From the NCBI GenBank assembly GCA_021234155.1, contig JAJEKV010000021.1, forward strand, positions 17,533,710 through 17,597,709: a DNA stretch of 64,000 bases. The letters run 5' to 3'. Origin of the DNA: Isoetes taiwanensis (lineage: Eukaryota; Streptophyta; Lycopodiopsida; Isoetales; Isoetaceae). Both the position numbers and the translations under genes were made by a program. Below are positions 10,082 through 22,973 of the stretch, in pieces; the stretch's first letter is position 1, and each line of letters opens with the position of its first letter. The notes beneath the pieces are model-generated. The model made no database searches and had not been told where the DNA came from. It worked only from the letters and a program-made list of their open reading frames with translations.

Positions 10082-11510
10082 GGCTCCCGACTCGTCGTCG
10101 GGCCAACCGGCGAACCCGCAAACCGGAAATGGCGTGGCGGGGCGTCGTGGGGGATGCCCGCGATGGCGTTGCCCTTTCGGTTCGCCGTGCGAACCCAAAC
10201 CGGGTTAGTGGCGTTATCGGCGGATGGCGAGAGAACATGGCAGGCATTGATTGCTGCCCTGCCGGGTTCGCCCAGGCGAACCCACCGGCGGGGCCGAATC
10301 TGAATAAGAAAGCAAGCATACAAGCAAAATTTCTGATAATGGGTCTGATACAGAAAGCATCGAAGCTGCGTATATGAATGGCGCACGGTTCGAAAGCTTC
10401 AAATTTGAAAAAATCGAGGAAAAGGAAAGAGATCGGCGGAGGCGAAAGTACGAGGATCAACAACTCAGAAAGAGATTATGGAAGCTCGGGATATGGCGGA
10501 TTGTTTAGTTTTGCTTGCATGTGCGGGGAGAGAGCACCGGATTGCTTGAAAATAAGTCCGATAGTGAAGATCTGATGTCGGAAAGGGATGAAACAGGAAT
10601 GGAATGGATTTGAGCATCCGGGTGGAAGGGATTCTACTCCAAAGCGAGATTGATGATTCTAGCTTGTGTGGGGATGGATTAGTGAAGAAATGAATGATTC
10701 AAGGATTAAATATGAGTGTTCGTGCAAGAAAGTTTTAAAACTCATCGGGCTTTAGGTGGGCACTGAAGCGAGCCATAAAGCGAGTTAAGGGCTGCTTTGC
10801 TAGAACTTATAATGGCAATGAAGAGGTTCAAGAGAGTTTTGCGGATGAATAATTTCTTTACCGACGGCAATTTGGGTTTCTGTTCGGCCGGATGGGCAAA
10901 TTGGGCGATCTGAAGAGCGTTTTGGGCGGTGTTTTGAAAGTGAAGAGAGTTTTGGTAGGAAGATGAAAAGCCACCATGAATGCTCCATCCGCCACGGGGT
11001 TTTTAATTCGGCCAAGCTCTTGGCGGGCACAAAAAAGATGCCAGGGGTATTAAGCGGAAAGCGAAAAAATTTGATCTTTGGGTCTAATTCGCTTTCGAGT
11101 TCTAGACAATGCATTACGGTTTCTAATTCTAATCCGCCCAAAATCTCAAATCCTGCTAAACAGCTCCGGAATGGAAAAATCGAATTGCACGATCTTAACC
11201 TTCCTGCTCCCGTCGAAGACAAAAATGAAGAACAGAATTATGATACCGAAGCTGTTGAATTGGGCTTGAAGCAGAGGCCCCGCCGGTGGGTTCGCCTGGG
11301 CGAACCCGGTAGGGCAGCAATCAATGCACCGCCATGCTCTACGCCATCGCCGATAGCGTCACTAACCCGGTTTGGGGTTCGCAAGGCGAACCGGTAGCAA
11401 TGCCACGCGGGCATTTCCCCGGCGCCCCGCCCGTCATTTTGCGGGTTCGCTGGCGAATTAAAGGGGTTCGCTTGGGCGAACCCGGTTGGCGGCTCGAGTT
11501 AGTTTCGGGA
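10082..11510. mobile_element. long-TIR (Mutator/Pack-MULE-like) element
   Basis: Two GC-rich arms of about 220-230 bp (about 10082-10308 and 11272-11510) are inverted copies of each other. Landmarks are GGCTCCCGA at the outer ends, then GCAATCAATG..., and the inner GGGTTCGCCTGGGCGAACCC. The arms differ by scattered changes and small indels. The middle (about 10310-11270) is a decayed C2H2 zinc-finger gene. Long TIRs enclosing a gene fragment and no transposase is the definition of a Pack-MULE. I could not find a clean 9-bp target duplication, so the exact ends are approximate. Confidence 0.65.
10378..11270 (+). pseudogene. captured ZAT-type C2H2 zinc-finger gene fragment
   Basis: The core of the long-TIR element reads, over several frames, like a plant C1-type (QALGGH) zinc-finger protein. 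A first finger around 10711-10795 gives 'YECSCKKV...HRALGGH' and '..GCFA' once a frame change is allowed. A second around 10971-11060 gives 'HECS' followed by a degenerate ALGGH region, and a C-terminal 'DLNLPAPVED' EAR-type repression motif lies at about 11190-11220. Plant proteins of this class are nuclear stress-related repressors. Finger residues are lost and frames are broken, so this is a decayed captured copy, probably not functional. The N-terminal part (10378-10575) has a basic KKSRKRKE stretch. Confidence 0.6.
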
Positions 11511-12632
11511 GCTGATCGAAGCACCGCCCATCGAGGGAAAAACCTCCCTTGCCCAAAAGTTCTCCAACGCTGAATTTTACCCTTGGTTTATTGGGGCAAA
11601 AAAATTTTCACCTCTTAAAGTCACTATTGTGTTGACAATATCAAATGTTCTTCATATACTAGTTGCGATCACCAACATCAGTGAGTATACTTTGCGAATT
11701 TATTGATTGGCATATTTTAAAAACTTGTAGATCATATTAGATCATACGCCACATGTCTTTTACCTCCTTCCATTATTCATATGCTACATTTCATTATTCT
11801 TTATGGGCTTACGTTCATCTTTGTTCCTCGGCATTGATCTGCGAAATATTCTTTCGATTCTGCCAGATCAACGACCACGATTTTTTTCACGAAAGCCCCA
11901 ATGAAAGTTTCAATAGTGCAAATAAAATTAACAAAACCCTAACCAATTCTTCACTTAAATATTTAAAATACAAAACAAGGTGACCTAGCAAACGCAGTAA
12001 TGACTTGCATTTGCACTAATAAAAAGCATCTTTCAAAGATTCCCTAAAATACCCTTAAATTTTGCCACTTTTTGGGGGTCAATTAAAAAAATGACCCTAA
12101 ATTTACGATTGCATGACCTATTTTAAGGCCCAAAATTACAGGGAAATTTTGGTTTTGTTGTTTTTACACCCCTAAACTAGGTGCAAAATTAGAATCACAT
12201 TTAGGTGGATTTGGAACACACCTCAAAATTGGCAAAATTGAAGAACCACTAGAATCTTGACAAAAAATAAAGGCTAAAACGTGCAAATCTTGGCGTATCT
12301 ATTTGTTATTACTACAAGAGAACCATAAGATGCTATGCGCGCATAGGCAAGCAACAATTTTACAAGACACAACTAAGATGTTCGATTGCATTTCATGTTT
12401 ATCAAAATATTTCATGAGCACAACCTGTCGCAAGTAAACAAAAACTTGGAAAAGCTATACATGCAAATCAATGATCTTAAGTATATCAACAAGGTGACCT
12501 AGCAAACGCACTAATGACTTGCGTTTGCACCAATAGATTTTTTTTTTTTAAGATTCTCTAAAATACCTTAAACCTCTACCATTTTTTGCAGTTCAAATTT
12601 AAAATTGCCCTCCATTTTAAATGCAAACTTCC
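11511..12632. other. repeat-rich intergenic DNA
   Basis: There is no gene. 11740-11950 is a copy of a dispersed repeat also present at about 39200-39400; both contain TTGATCTG...CCAGATCAACG. A 90-bp direct repeat (AAGGTGACCTAGCAAACGCA) occurs at 11978-12065 and 12490-12578. One CTATGCGCGCATAG palindrome lies at 12333-12346. Confidence 0.6.
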
Positions 12633-13087
12633 ATTTTTTAGGCCTTCACACAAAGCATTACACTTCAAAATTAAATTCCCCCTTAAACCCCCTTTGGTTT
12701 GGGTGCTTATTCACACGGGGGGTGACTCCGGGCATCGAGAGCTGTTGGATAGGCATATTCATCCTTTATTCCTTAATCTACACCGTACATAAAGTTCCTT
12801 GTTTATGGGGTATGCATGTACAAAATTTGCTATACTGTATAACAAGATTTGCAAAATACTATAAGATTTGAGGTAATATACTACATGGTGTTGATTTCGT
12901 ATATGCGAAATATAATTTTAGGGGCTCCCCGCCCTCAGAGTGGGCCGGAGCATCTACGTAGAGATGCTCGAGTGAAGGACACGGAGGTGTCATTCGGCCC
13001 ACGCCTTCGATGGGCTCCTACATCGCGGGGCTTATAAGGGGGAATTTAATTTTGAAGTGTAATGGTTTGTGTGAAGGCCTAAAAAAT
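12633..13087. mobile_element. MITE-like element with 52-bp inverted ends
   Basis: The left end (12633-12684, TTTTTTAGGCCTTCACACAA) is the reverse complement of the right end (13033-13087) with only a few differences. The internal 350 bp is GC-rich and non-coding. A related half-copy lies at about 21384-21530, and both are followed by a GGCCC..TTCG..GGGCC hairpin. It is a non-autonomous DNA element; I could not assign a superfamily or a target duplication. Confidence 0.65.
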
Positions 13088-14769
13088 TTTTGGCCCCTTC
13101 GGGGCCTCAAACAAAAAACATTACATTATACTAATTAATGTTAAATGATAGTTATATTAAGAAAAAAATTTTGGGCCCGAGAAATGCAAACATAGGTAAA
13201 ATTTGAAGAAAAACTAGCATACCCATGTTTATGTTTGAGAAATTGGTAAACAAATACAATCCAGTATCACCATGTGAGATTCGCAATCATATATGACCGA
13301 AGAAGGTCTGATGAAGTAAGCATATGAAGATAAGTTCGATAGTCATTGCAACTTGATATCCAAAGATAGCATTTTAAGGTACAACAACATTGTGTAACAG
13401 GAATACATGCAAAGATAGCATTTTAAGGTACAACAACATTGTGTAACAGAAATACATGTCCTGAAGCCTTGATGCTCATAATATATGCTCCAAAATGGCA
13501 TCTGTGTGTAGAGCAAGTAGATACAAGGAAAGGAAAAATAAATTGACGTAGCAGAATTTAAACATAGAAAAACGATTGTACTAAACATAGGAAAACAATT
13601 ACAGTTAAGGTTAACTAAGTTAAAAGGGAAGAGCTTGCCTAGATGCTGCTTGCATATGCATAGCTGCATCAAACCGCTACCATTGCACATCATTAAGTGT
13701 GAAGGAAGGAAAAATGTTGGCTGGAGTATATGAGAACTTGCAAGTACAAACACCTTCAAGCTTCAGGCTTAAACCAGGAAGCTCATAACGCAACAACAAA
13801 TTTCACGCAACTTAGTTTGCTCTTTGAATGCCCCCTTCATAGCTTCTGCCACAGATTTTGGAGTAAACATGAATGCGATAATCCCTGAATCAACTCGGGC
13901 CCAGACACTTTGCACCGGTCATTACTGGAATGGTCCTCAGAAAATCTGTCCTGCTCCATCCCCACAACAGCCGATGTCGCATTTGTCAAACTTCTGATGT
14001 CCTTAGCAACCAGTGAACGTTGGCTTTGTCATCTCAATAGAAATGAACACCCTTTGGGAACCTGATTGTTAATGGAAAAATTAAGAACCAAATACTAGTT
14101 TGAACTGAACAAATTATAGAGAGTTGAGCTCACACGCATTCACTAGTCTCCTTGCATGAAGGCAGCAGAGCCATGTTCCGTGAGAGACTGATCCTCAAAT
14201 TTGGTTATGCTCCTTACCTTGCTGGCAATGAAGACCTCGAAAAGGAAATATGCAGGCCTTATCCATGGCTGTTTGGAAACTGATTCGATCTTCACAAACC
14301 CTATCTAGCAAATAAAACTGATTCGACATTCAAATTTCCATGCTTCGTCTACCCTGCAGTTAAGAATCGTCATTGTCAAAATCTACAAAAACATCTAAAA
14401 TCATAACAACAGCCAGTCTGAAATCAACAACATAAAATGAAATAAGTTCTGAACCATATTTAAAATCATAACAGTAAACAACCGTCAAGTCTTAGATCTA
14501 CCACAAAAAATGAAACAAGCCTGACACCTGTGAGACAAGCGAAAGGGGCCGAGCTGGTAGGACGTAACCAACGGGAAATCGTTCTGCAGCTAAAGGTCCT
14601 GGACGCCCATTTTTGCAATTTCAGATTCTGATGATGCTTAATCTCTGCTTCTGTTCCGATGATGCTTCCGTTCCGATGATGCCCAAAAGTACTAGTGCTC
14701 CACCTCTGCAGAATTTGTGCCTTCAACTAGCAAACCCTATCTAGCAAACCTTATTTCTAAATGGCTCGA
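13088..14769. other. no gene seen
   Basis: Non-coding. A 49-bp tandem duplication (TAGCATTTTAAGGTACAACA) lies at about 13364-13459. No other feature is supported. Confidence 0.5.
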
Positions 14770-15010
14770 GGGTTGCATGTGAAGGAGTCTGAATAAGCTA
14801 ATTGAAAAAAAAAATACAACATGGCCCACGGGTCTAAACTATTGAACAAAAAATACTAAAATTAATGCAGGCGTATATGCACTCTAGATATACTAATTAG
14901 TAGTTCCACGCAATACGCTTTTGAAATCATATGAAAACCATAGGAAAAATAGTACAAAAATACAAAACCAACCCCCTGTTATTATGCTAGATATTCGGGT
15001 GGTGATGCCA
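14770..15010. repeat. dispersed repeat, copy 1 of 3
   Basis: Shares CACTCTAGAT, ATACGC and ACCCCCTGTTATTATGCTA in the same order with about 23880-24010 and 44270-44460. Three copies in one window show a moderately abundant interspersed family, perhaps an LTR or SINE end. Two variants of the CTATGCGCGCATAG palindrome follow at 15257 and 15328. Confidence 0.65.
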
Positions 15011-15476
15011 GAACATGAATTTCTTGATTTCAATATGCATATTGGTGTATCAAAACTTAAGTTTTAGGTGTTTTGCAAACTTAAGATATCATGCTAAATC
15101 TGGGAGACTACAAAAATCATATTCCATACCACATTGCCAAAAATTCAGATGAATGTCCTAAGCATTTCATGGCCACATGAATTTTACATTTTACAACGTT
15201 GAAAGTGGCAACAAGACTCATAAATAAGTTATTATAATATTAAAGTTATTGTGAGGCTACGCGTGCATAGCACTATGACTACACAACAATATGTGAAGTA
15301 GTGGATGTTTGTTAAAGCATTGTGAGGCTATCCGCGCATACCACTGTGCTCAAGAAGATATTGTTAGGAACCTAGACTGCAACCTTTTGTGTAAAAAAAA
15401 AGATAAACAAATAATGGTAGGTTGGGAGGAAACTAGGTAGGTAGAAACAAGAACATGGTAGAAAAAAAAGGGGTAG

Positions 15477-18400
15477 CACTACAAGGGATAGTCGACGTCC
15501 AACGACGTCGCGACGTCGAAAACGACGGGTCGTCGTCGAACATCGACGACATCGTCGTTAAACGACGACAACGTCGTTTCGACGTCGTTCAACAACGTTT
15601 CTCAAGGCTGGCGGCGTGTCGGATTGGCTGACGCGTGGCATGTATGCTGCGCAAAGGCGGCAAGCGTCGCGTGTCGTGCCGTGCACAAAACGTCGTTTAA
15701 CGCCGCCTCGTGGATCGGCGTGGCACATCCGGGTTGGCTTCTTGGCGACATGCCGGCCGGCACGCCACCGTGTTACGCCGCGTCGACATGGCGTCGTTGA
15801 GCGGCGACTAAAAAATCGGCGTGACCCGGTCGGCTTCGTGGCTTGCTGACATGCCAGGCTGGCACGCCAAAGTGTCCTGCCACGTCGACATGACGTCGTT
15901 AAACGACGCCTAGAATATCTGACGTGGCAGCAGTTTTGCCAGCGTGGCCGGCATCGTCCGCGCCACGCTATTGTCAGAGGCGCCCACGTAAACAACGTCG
16001 TTTAACGGCGTCACTATTTTTTTTTTTTTTGGGAAAAAAAAGCGTCGCGAAATTTTTTTTAATCGCGGCGTGCCGCTTATCGTTTGGAATGCCAAAATTA
16101 CCCTATGGACTAAGTTACACGGTCAGTTTTGCAAAAAAACGACACACTTACGCCCTACATTGCAGTATTCAACAGCCACCTCCTAGGCCAATTGACTACG
16201 AGTGTGTTGGACATAAGATAGTTTGGCTTCTTGAGAAGGGGTGGCCTTCGCCACAAAACTTGGTCCCCTAGGGCAATCTCGCCGTTCGAGTCCATTGGCG
16301 AGCGAATCACGGTTCCGGTTCGGAGGGAAAGTTGCCCGTCCGTCGCCGAGGCCTTCGGGAGAGGACTTTGGGGCAAAGCCGCTTCCGGGTGGTTTTTAGG
16401 GTCCGTGCTCGGCGTCAACACCCCCCCCACGCGTCAAGACGGCCTTAAAGGTCCTATTCGAATCGACAAGGATAGAGCCTCCCGGCGTAAACCCTATAAG
16501 TTGCGGTGTTCTAGCGGGGTTTTGCGTTTTGGGTGCCGAGTTTTGGTCTTTTGCACTTGGGGCGTGGCGATCACATGCGAGTTGAGAACGAAGCAAGGGG
16601 AACCGGCGGAATGGAGTTTGGACTGTACTCCTCCCGTTGTGGCGGTTAGAAGTCAAGGCCCACTTTTGCGGTAGCAAGACATTCGTAAATTCGTAATTAA
16701 TGCATAGTATGGACTTAAATTCTGATTTTTTGTCGGTGAGCTTCATAAGTCATCCCAACATCTGAGGCCAACTTTCAAAAAATTTTGGATAAGGTTTAGA
16801 TCAAATAGTTTGCATTAGAACGGTGCAGGCGACTGTTGTTGGGCAGCCGAGCGGCACACTTGCCCAAGTCAAACAAGTCCAGGGACCTTGCAAGGCCTCC
16901 TCATTAGAGGGGAGAGTCCAGAACCCGGGAGGCGAGCCCAAAAAAGCTTCCGAGGGTCTTTCTTTGGCGGCTCATTGGGGCGTGACGCTAAAGACCACAC
17001 TCCCGGATCTCCGGTTCCGTATCCCACCATTGAATACTTTGTTCAAGGAACCTGGTCGAGAAGGTCCAAAAAAATCCAATATCCGTCCAGGAGAACATAT
17101 CAAACCCTTGAAGCGTCCCCAAGGGCGACAATGTAGAAACCAAAGTGTTTTGTCGTTCGGACATTGCGGAGGCTCCAAAATGGCGATCCGACTTACGCCA
17201 CATCGTCAGGAATGCCAAAATTACCCTAAGGACCAAGTTACATGGTCGGTTTGCAAAGAAAGAAACACTTACGCCCTACATTGTAAAGATTATTGACCAC
17301 CTCTTAGGCCAATTGACTACGAGTGTGTTGCACATGAGATAGTTTGGCGTTTCTTCGAGAAGGGGTGGGCTTCTGGCCACAAAACTTGGTCCCTAGGGCA
17401 ATGTCGACGTTCGATTCCATTGGCAGAGATGAGATCACTTGCCCGGAGAGGGAAGTTGCCCGTCCGTCGCCGGGGAACCGGGAGAGGACTTTGGGGCAAG
17501 CTGCTTCCGGGTGGTTTTTGGGGTCCGTGCTCTGGCGTCAACACCCCCCCTCTACGTCAAGACACGGTGCAAGGTCCTAGTCAAATCTGACAAGGATAGA
17601 GCCTCCGAAACGTAAACCCTATGAGTTGCCAGGTTCTAGCAGAGTTTGTGTTTTGGGTGCCGAGTTTTGGTCTTTTGCACTTGGGACATGGCCGATCACA
17701 TGCAGTTGAGAACGCGAAGCAAGGGGAACTGACGGAATGGAGTTTGGACCTGTACTCCTCCCGTTGTGGCGGTCGAAGTCAAGGGCCGCTTTTAAAGTAG
17801 CAAGACATTCGTAGAATTCGTAATTAATGCATAGTACGGACTTAAATTCTGATTTTTGTCACGAGCTTCCTAAGTCATCGCCAACATACAGGCCAACTTT
17901 CAAAAATTTTGGATAAGGTTTAGATCAAATAGTTTGCATTAGAACGGTCTGGGCAGCCTGTTGTTGGGCAGCCGAGCTGGCACACTTGCCCAAGTCAAAC
18001 AAGGCCAGGACCTTGCAAGTACAAGGCCAGTACATATTCTTCCATTCCCTTTGTCATCTTCTTCTTCGATTCTTCCTCCTCTTATACTACTTCTTCCTCC
18101 TCTTATTCAAATTCTTACTCTTAATCCTCCTCTTGCGCTTCATCTTCTTCAGTATTCTTCCTCCCCATTTTGGGTTCCTCCTCTTCTTCTTAGCCTTTTT
18201 CTTCTTGAATTCTTCCATTCTTCTTCTAATTTTTTCCCATCTAAGAAGGCGTCGTTAAAGGCGAGACCCTTCTTCTTTCCAAAATTTTTCCTTATTAGTT
18301 GTTTTATACTATTTCTTTCTAATCATTGAATTTTTTGTTTTGCATGTACACTCCTAGCAAAATGTGTTGTTCTTGCAAAACAAGTTGGCACCTCTTCAAG

Positions 18401-19327
18401 GTAAGGATTTAATTTTTTCAATACGCTAATAAAATACTAATGCTTTATTTAGGTTAAATTGTTATCCAAGAAGGGGACGTCATTGAAACCACCCTCCCCA
18501 TTGATTTTCCATATTTTTTCTTCCTTTAAGTTGTTTATTTATACTAATATTTTACTAATAATTGAATTTATTGTTTTGCATGTACACTCCTAGCAAATCG
18601 TTGTTTGTGCAAAACAACTTTGCCACCTTGTACCCGGGTAAGCATTTAATTTTCAATATGCTTAATGTATTGATTAATGTATTTAGCTTAATTTATTGAT
18701 TAATGTATTTAGCTAAAAAAATTGGGGCTTCATTTATTTTTGTATTTTTTTAATATATTTAAGCGACATCATTTAATGACGTTAAAATCTTATATTTCTT
18801 TATTGGTTAAATTCATTTTATAGGCTTTAAATTAAATGTATTAACTTCATTCATAATAAATGTATTATTATTATTTTTTTCAATTTATAAAAAAAAAAAA
18901 AAAAATTTTAAAATTTCGGCAACGTCGTTAAACGGCGTTGCTTCTGCGTCAGCTTACGTCGACAATCGCCCGGTAACGCCGCTACTGCCGCCGGCCGCTG
19001 ATGGGTCGCCACGCGATGCGCGGACGCCGTTAAACGACGTCAAACACGTATCGCCACGCGTCGAACTCGCTGCCGCCGACGCCACGCCCGGGTCAGCCGG
19101 TGGCGGGCGTACCACGCAGGTCGCGATGGCGTCGTTGAACGACGCCACGCCGTCGCTTTTAAGACAACGCCGTTGCGACGGGCAGATAGCGACGCTGGTC
19201 AGCGTGAAAACGCGGCGTGCACGTCGTTATAGGCGTCGTTCATCGACTTTTTGGCGTCGTTCATCGACGTTCAAACGACGTCTGGACGTCGTAATAGACG
19301 TCGTAACAGGGCAATTTTTTTGTAGTG
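15477..19327. mobile_element. non-autonomous CACTA (EnSpm) transposon
   Basis: Begins CACTACAAGGGATAGTCGAC and ends with the inverted GTTAC..TTTTTTTGTAGTG, and is flanked by a 3-bp TAG duplication (15474-15476 and 19328-19330). CACTA termini plus a 3-bp TSD define the superfamily. About 550 bp at the left and 420 bp at the right are packed with near-palindromic GTCGTTNAACGAC motifs (for example near 15551, 15690, 15892, 18925, 19025, 19128), the expected subterminal transposase-binding repeats. No transposase frame exists. The interior holds a pair of 0.8-kb direct repeats, a pyrimidine-rich tract (18040-18250) and a 95-bp direct repeat (about 18330-18420 and 18555-18650). Confidence 0.93.
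16086..18019. repeat. 0.81-kb direct repeats inside the CACTA element
   Basis: 16086-16894 and 17209-18019 are close copies in the same orientation, separated by 314 bp. Both start GGAATGCCAAAATTACCCT and end GACCTTGCAAG. They could be LTRs of a very short nested retroelement (each can be read as TG...CA) or a simple tandem duplication. No primer-binding site or target duplication was recognised. Confidence 0.85.
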
Positions 19328-19330
19328 TAG

Positions 19331-20438
19331 GTAGGAGGTAACATGGTAGGTAGAGGCTATGCGCGTATGGGCAAGTTTTCGGTGCTATGCGCGCATAGGG
19401 CAAAGTTATTTTTTTTTTCGGCCAGACACAGCTTTCGGCTTAACCGGCACAGGAATCAGAGGAAGATCTCCCTTTCGGGACACTTTGGTTGCATACTTTC
19501 GGGAAGACACAGGAATTGGAGGTCTTGCAGTCAGAGGTCTTGTAGTCTTGAGGTCTTGCAGTCTTGCAATGGAAAGTCTTGCTAGGATCTAAAGCTTTGG
19601 CCGAGCTCTTCCTTCCTTGTTATGCTTATCTTCTGAATATTATTTTAAGGCTTTGTTCACAGAAAAGCAGGTCGAAATGTAGTATAGGGCTTTGGAGGGC
19701 GGGATCTTGAAATCACACCTCTTACTCGGAGCATTTGTAGCAGGATTACTTCTGTATTTCTCTAACCCTAGCATGATTGCTGAGGTAAGAAGATTCTATC
19801 TATTGATCTCTTGGTTCTGCCGTTTCTACTCTGAAAACTTATGGAAAAGCATTATGGGGAATCTTGCAAATAAATTTGGTCCTTTCTCTTTTGTAAAATG
19901 AGGTTTGAAGTGATTTAGAAGGTGATTTTGCAAGTGGATTTTGATGATTTTGCAAGCACTTTCAGGTAAAAATTTGAGATATTCTGAGTTATTTCTTCTC
20001 TTTGCAAGTAATTTCTAGAGCCAGATGCCTGTACTTGCTCTGTTTCTGAAACAACAACTTGCCTTTAAAAGTGTGTATAGTTAAGTTTATGATTTAAAGA
20101 AGCATGTTCAGTTAACTTTATGATTTAAATTCTTACTTGCAATAACGTAGTAACTCACTTTTTTCTAAAAATTTGCAGCTAGAACACTTAGTTGCAGGGA
20201 TATGATCAGCATTCATGGCCTTTTCTTTTATCTGAACTTTCTACCCATGCTAGAATATTGTTATAATTCTAGCAAGAATAATTATTTCTGAAAGATCTCA
20301 AGGATTTAATTATTTGGATTCAAGGACCAAGAGGGCTTTGAAGATTTCCTGATTGTTTCTCAAAGGTTTTCCCCCTGCAGCTGTACGTATTCTTCACATT
20401 TTAATTACATTCAATGGAACTGTGTTTTTAAATGTTAT
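19331..20438. other. no gene seen
   Basis: Two variants of the CTATGCGCGCATAG palindrome lie at 19357 and 19385. The rest is AT-rich with short open frames only. Confidence 0.5.
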
Positions 20439-20670
20439 CTATGTGCGCATAGTCGAGAGCTTTCAAATATTGTTGCTTGTCTATGCGCGCATGGACAAGC
20501 GATATATTTTAAAGCTCTACCCTATGCAAGTATAGGATAGATGTTGACAAAACTAGGTGCTTGCCCATGCGCTTATAGAAATGACATATTATTTAGGAGT
20601 TCCTTTCTATGCCCACATAGACAAGTGGTACTTTTTGTTTTTATTGATCGTTCATCCTATGCGCTCATAG
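20439..20670. repeat. regularly spaced palindrome array (14-mer, about 42-bp period)
   Basis: Six copies of CTATGCGCGCATAG or close variants start at 20439, 20481, 20522, 20565, 20607 and 20657, giving spacings of 42, 41, 43, 42 and 50 bp. The 14-mer is itself a perfect palindrome; the sequence between copies is not conserved. Single copies or pairs of the same motif occur elsewhere between 12.3 and 24.3 kb. Confidence 0.85.
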
Positions 20671-21003
20671 GCATGTATGTGTCCATGCCATGAGCTTTTA
20701 TTATTTGGTCTTTAGTTCTTATTGGGAAATGTTGAGCAAAGATGCATCAAATTTTAATGCTTGTACACTAGTTAAGAAGTACAATCAAAGGAAGGAATCT
20801 ACATTTCCGCTTACAGAAGCAAACATCTGGTTTTATATATATTATATAAAGATGAACAGTTGATCTTTAAAGATTTTAATGCCAGTTGATATGTTGCTTG
20901 CTTTGTGATCTTCCTGTTCAAAAATATAATAAACGTTTCCTTTCGGATTTCTCATTCACTTCAATGCAATTCAAATGTACAATTTTTTTTCTACAACCTG
21001 TGT

Positions 21004-21220
21004 TTATGGTTGTCACAAATGTGGTTGTTTTACATTGCGTTTGGTCTCAAGTTCGAGACCGCACTCGGTACTGTTGGGGGTCAAATCCCAACAGACGCAA
21101 TGTAAGGTGGTTGGGGGCAGGGTCCAACCAAGCAATGTAGTGTGGTGTGTGGTCACATGTCCAGTTGGATGCTGCCTAGTGGCGTGACGTTAAAACTACT
21201 ATCTATCTATCTATCTTTTA
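21004..21220 (+). mobile_element. possible SINE-like element
   Basis: Contains two tight hairpins with tRNA-like loops: GGTCTCAAGTTCGAGACC, and CTGTTGGG-GGTCAAAT-CCCAACAG. It ends in a short (CTAT)n run at about 21196-21218, as many SINEs end in a simple repeat. A complete tRNA cloverleaf or A box was not established. It could also be an unrelated hairpin-rich spacer. Confidence 0.3.
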
Positions 21221-21530
21221 AACAAAGTTTACATCTGAGACCCTAAAATAGGCATGAATTTTAAATTTGAATTATGCTTGTTTTACATTGCTATTAGTCC
21301 TTTTAAACAAAGTTTACATCTGAGACCCTAAAACAGGCATGAATTTTAGATTTGAAAAGGGAATCCACTTGATACCACTGTCACCCCCCGTGTGAATATG
21401 CACCCAAACAAAAGGGGGTTTAAGGGGGAATTTAATTTTAAACATGTCTAATGTAATGGTTTGTGTTAATTAATGTTCATAGTAGTTATGTTGGTTGTTA
21501 TATTACAAAATTTTTTTGGCCCTTCGGGCC
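21219..21530. repeat. 83-bp tandem duplication and MITE half-copy
   Basis: AAACAAAGTTTACATCTGAG is repeated at an 83-bp interval (about 21220 and 21303). 21384-21530 is an inverted relative of the 12633-13087 element end (GGGGGAATTTAATTTTAAA, then a GGCCCTTCGGGCC hairpin). Confidence 0.6.
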
Positions 21531-21808
21531 ACAAAAGAAAATAAAATAAAAAATAAAAATCAAAATAAATTAAAAGTACAAAATGATTGATGTGTTATTG
21601 CAAACCATATATTTTAAATTGCATAATTTATAGGCTCCAAAATGGCAGCATTGTAACAATGCGCTCAAATTGTGTTGAAATCATTCTAAAATAGCATTGT
21701 TGCAACAACGCGCTCAATTTGTCTTGACTGAATAGAAACTGTAGGCATTGGTAGTTACACATAAAATAGAAATGGATCATGCCATCGTAAGCATTGCTAG
21801 AGATATCA

Positions 21809-22954
<1,146 letters not shown>

Positions 22955-22973
22955 AACAGAGTATGCCTCTCAT

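Noticed and set aside
9955-10463. Several overlapping frames on both strands near 10 kb
   Set aside because: They fall in the GC-rich palindromic arm of the long-TIR element, where stops are rare by composition.
16231-17296. Open frames of 116-157 residues inside the CACTA element
   Set aside because: They overlap on both strands, sit in the duplicated 0.8-kb repeats, and corresponding frames in the second copy are broken. No domain was recognised.
16090-18017. Complete short LTR retrotransposon inside the CACTA
   Set aside because: The direct repeats can be read as TG...CA, but no primer-binding site, polypurine tract or 5-bp duplication was found. Kept as direct repeats only.
20439-20670. 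CRISPR-like array (short palindromic repeats with regular non-repeated spacers)
   Set aside because: The setting is a plant nuclear genome, the repeats are only 14 bp and vary, there is no leader, and there are no cas-type genes. Recorded as a palindrome array instead.
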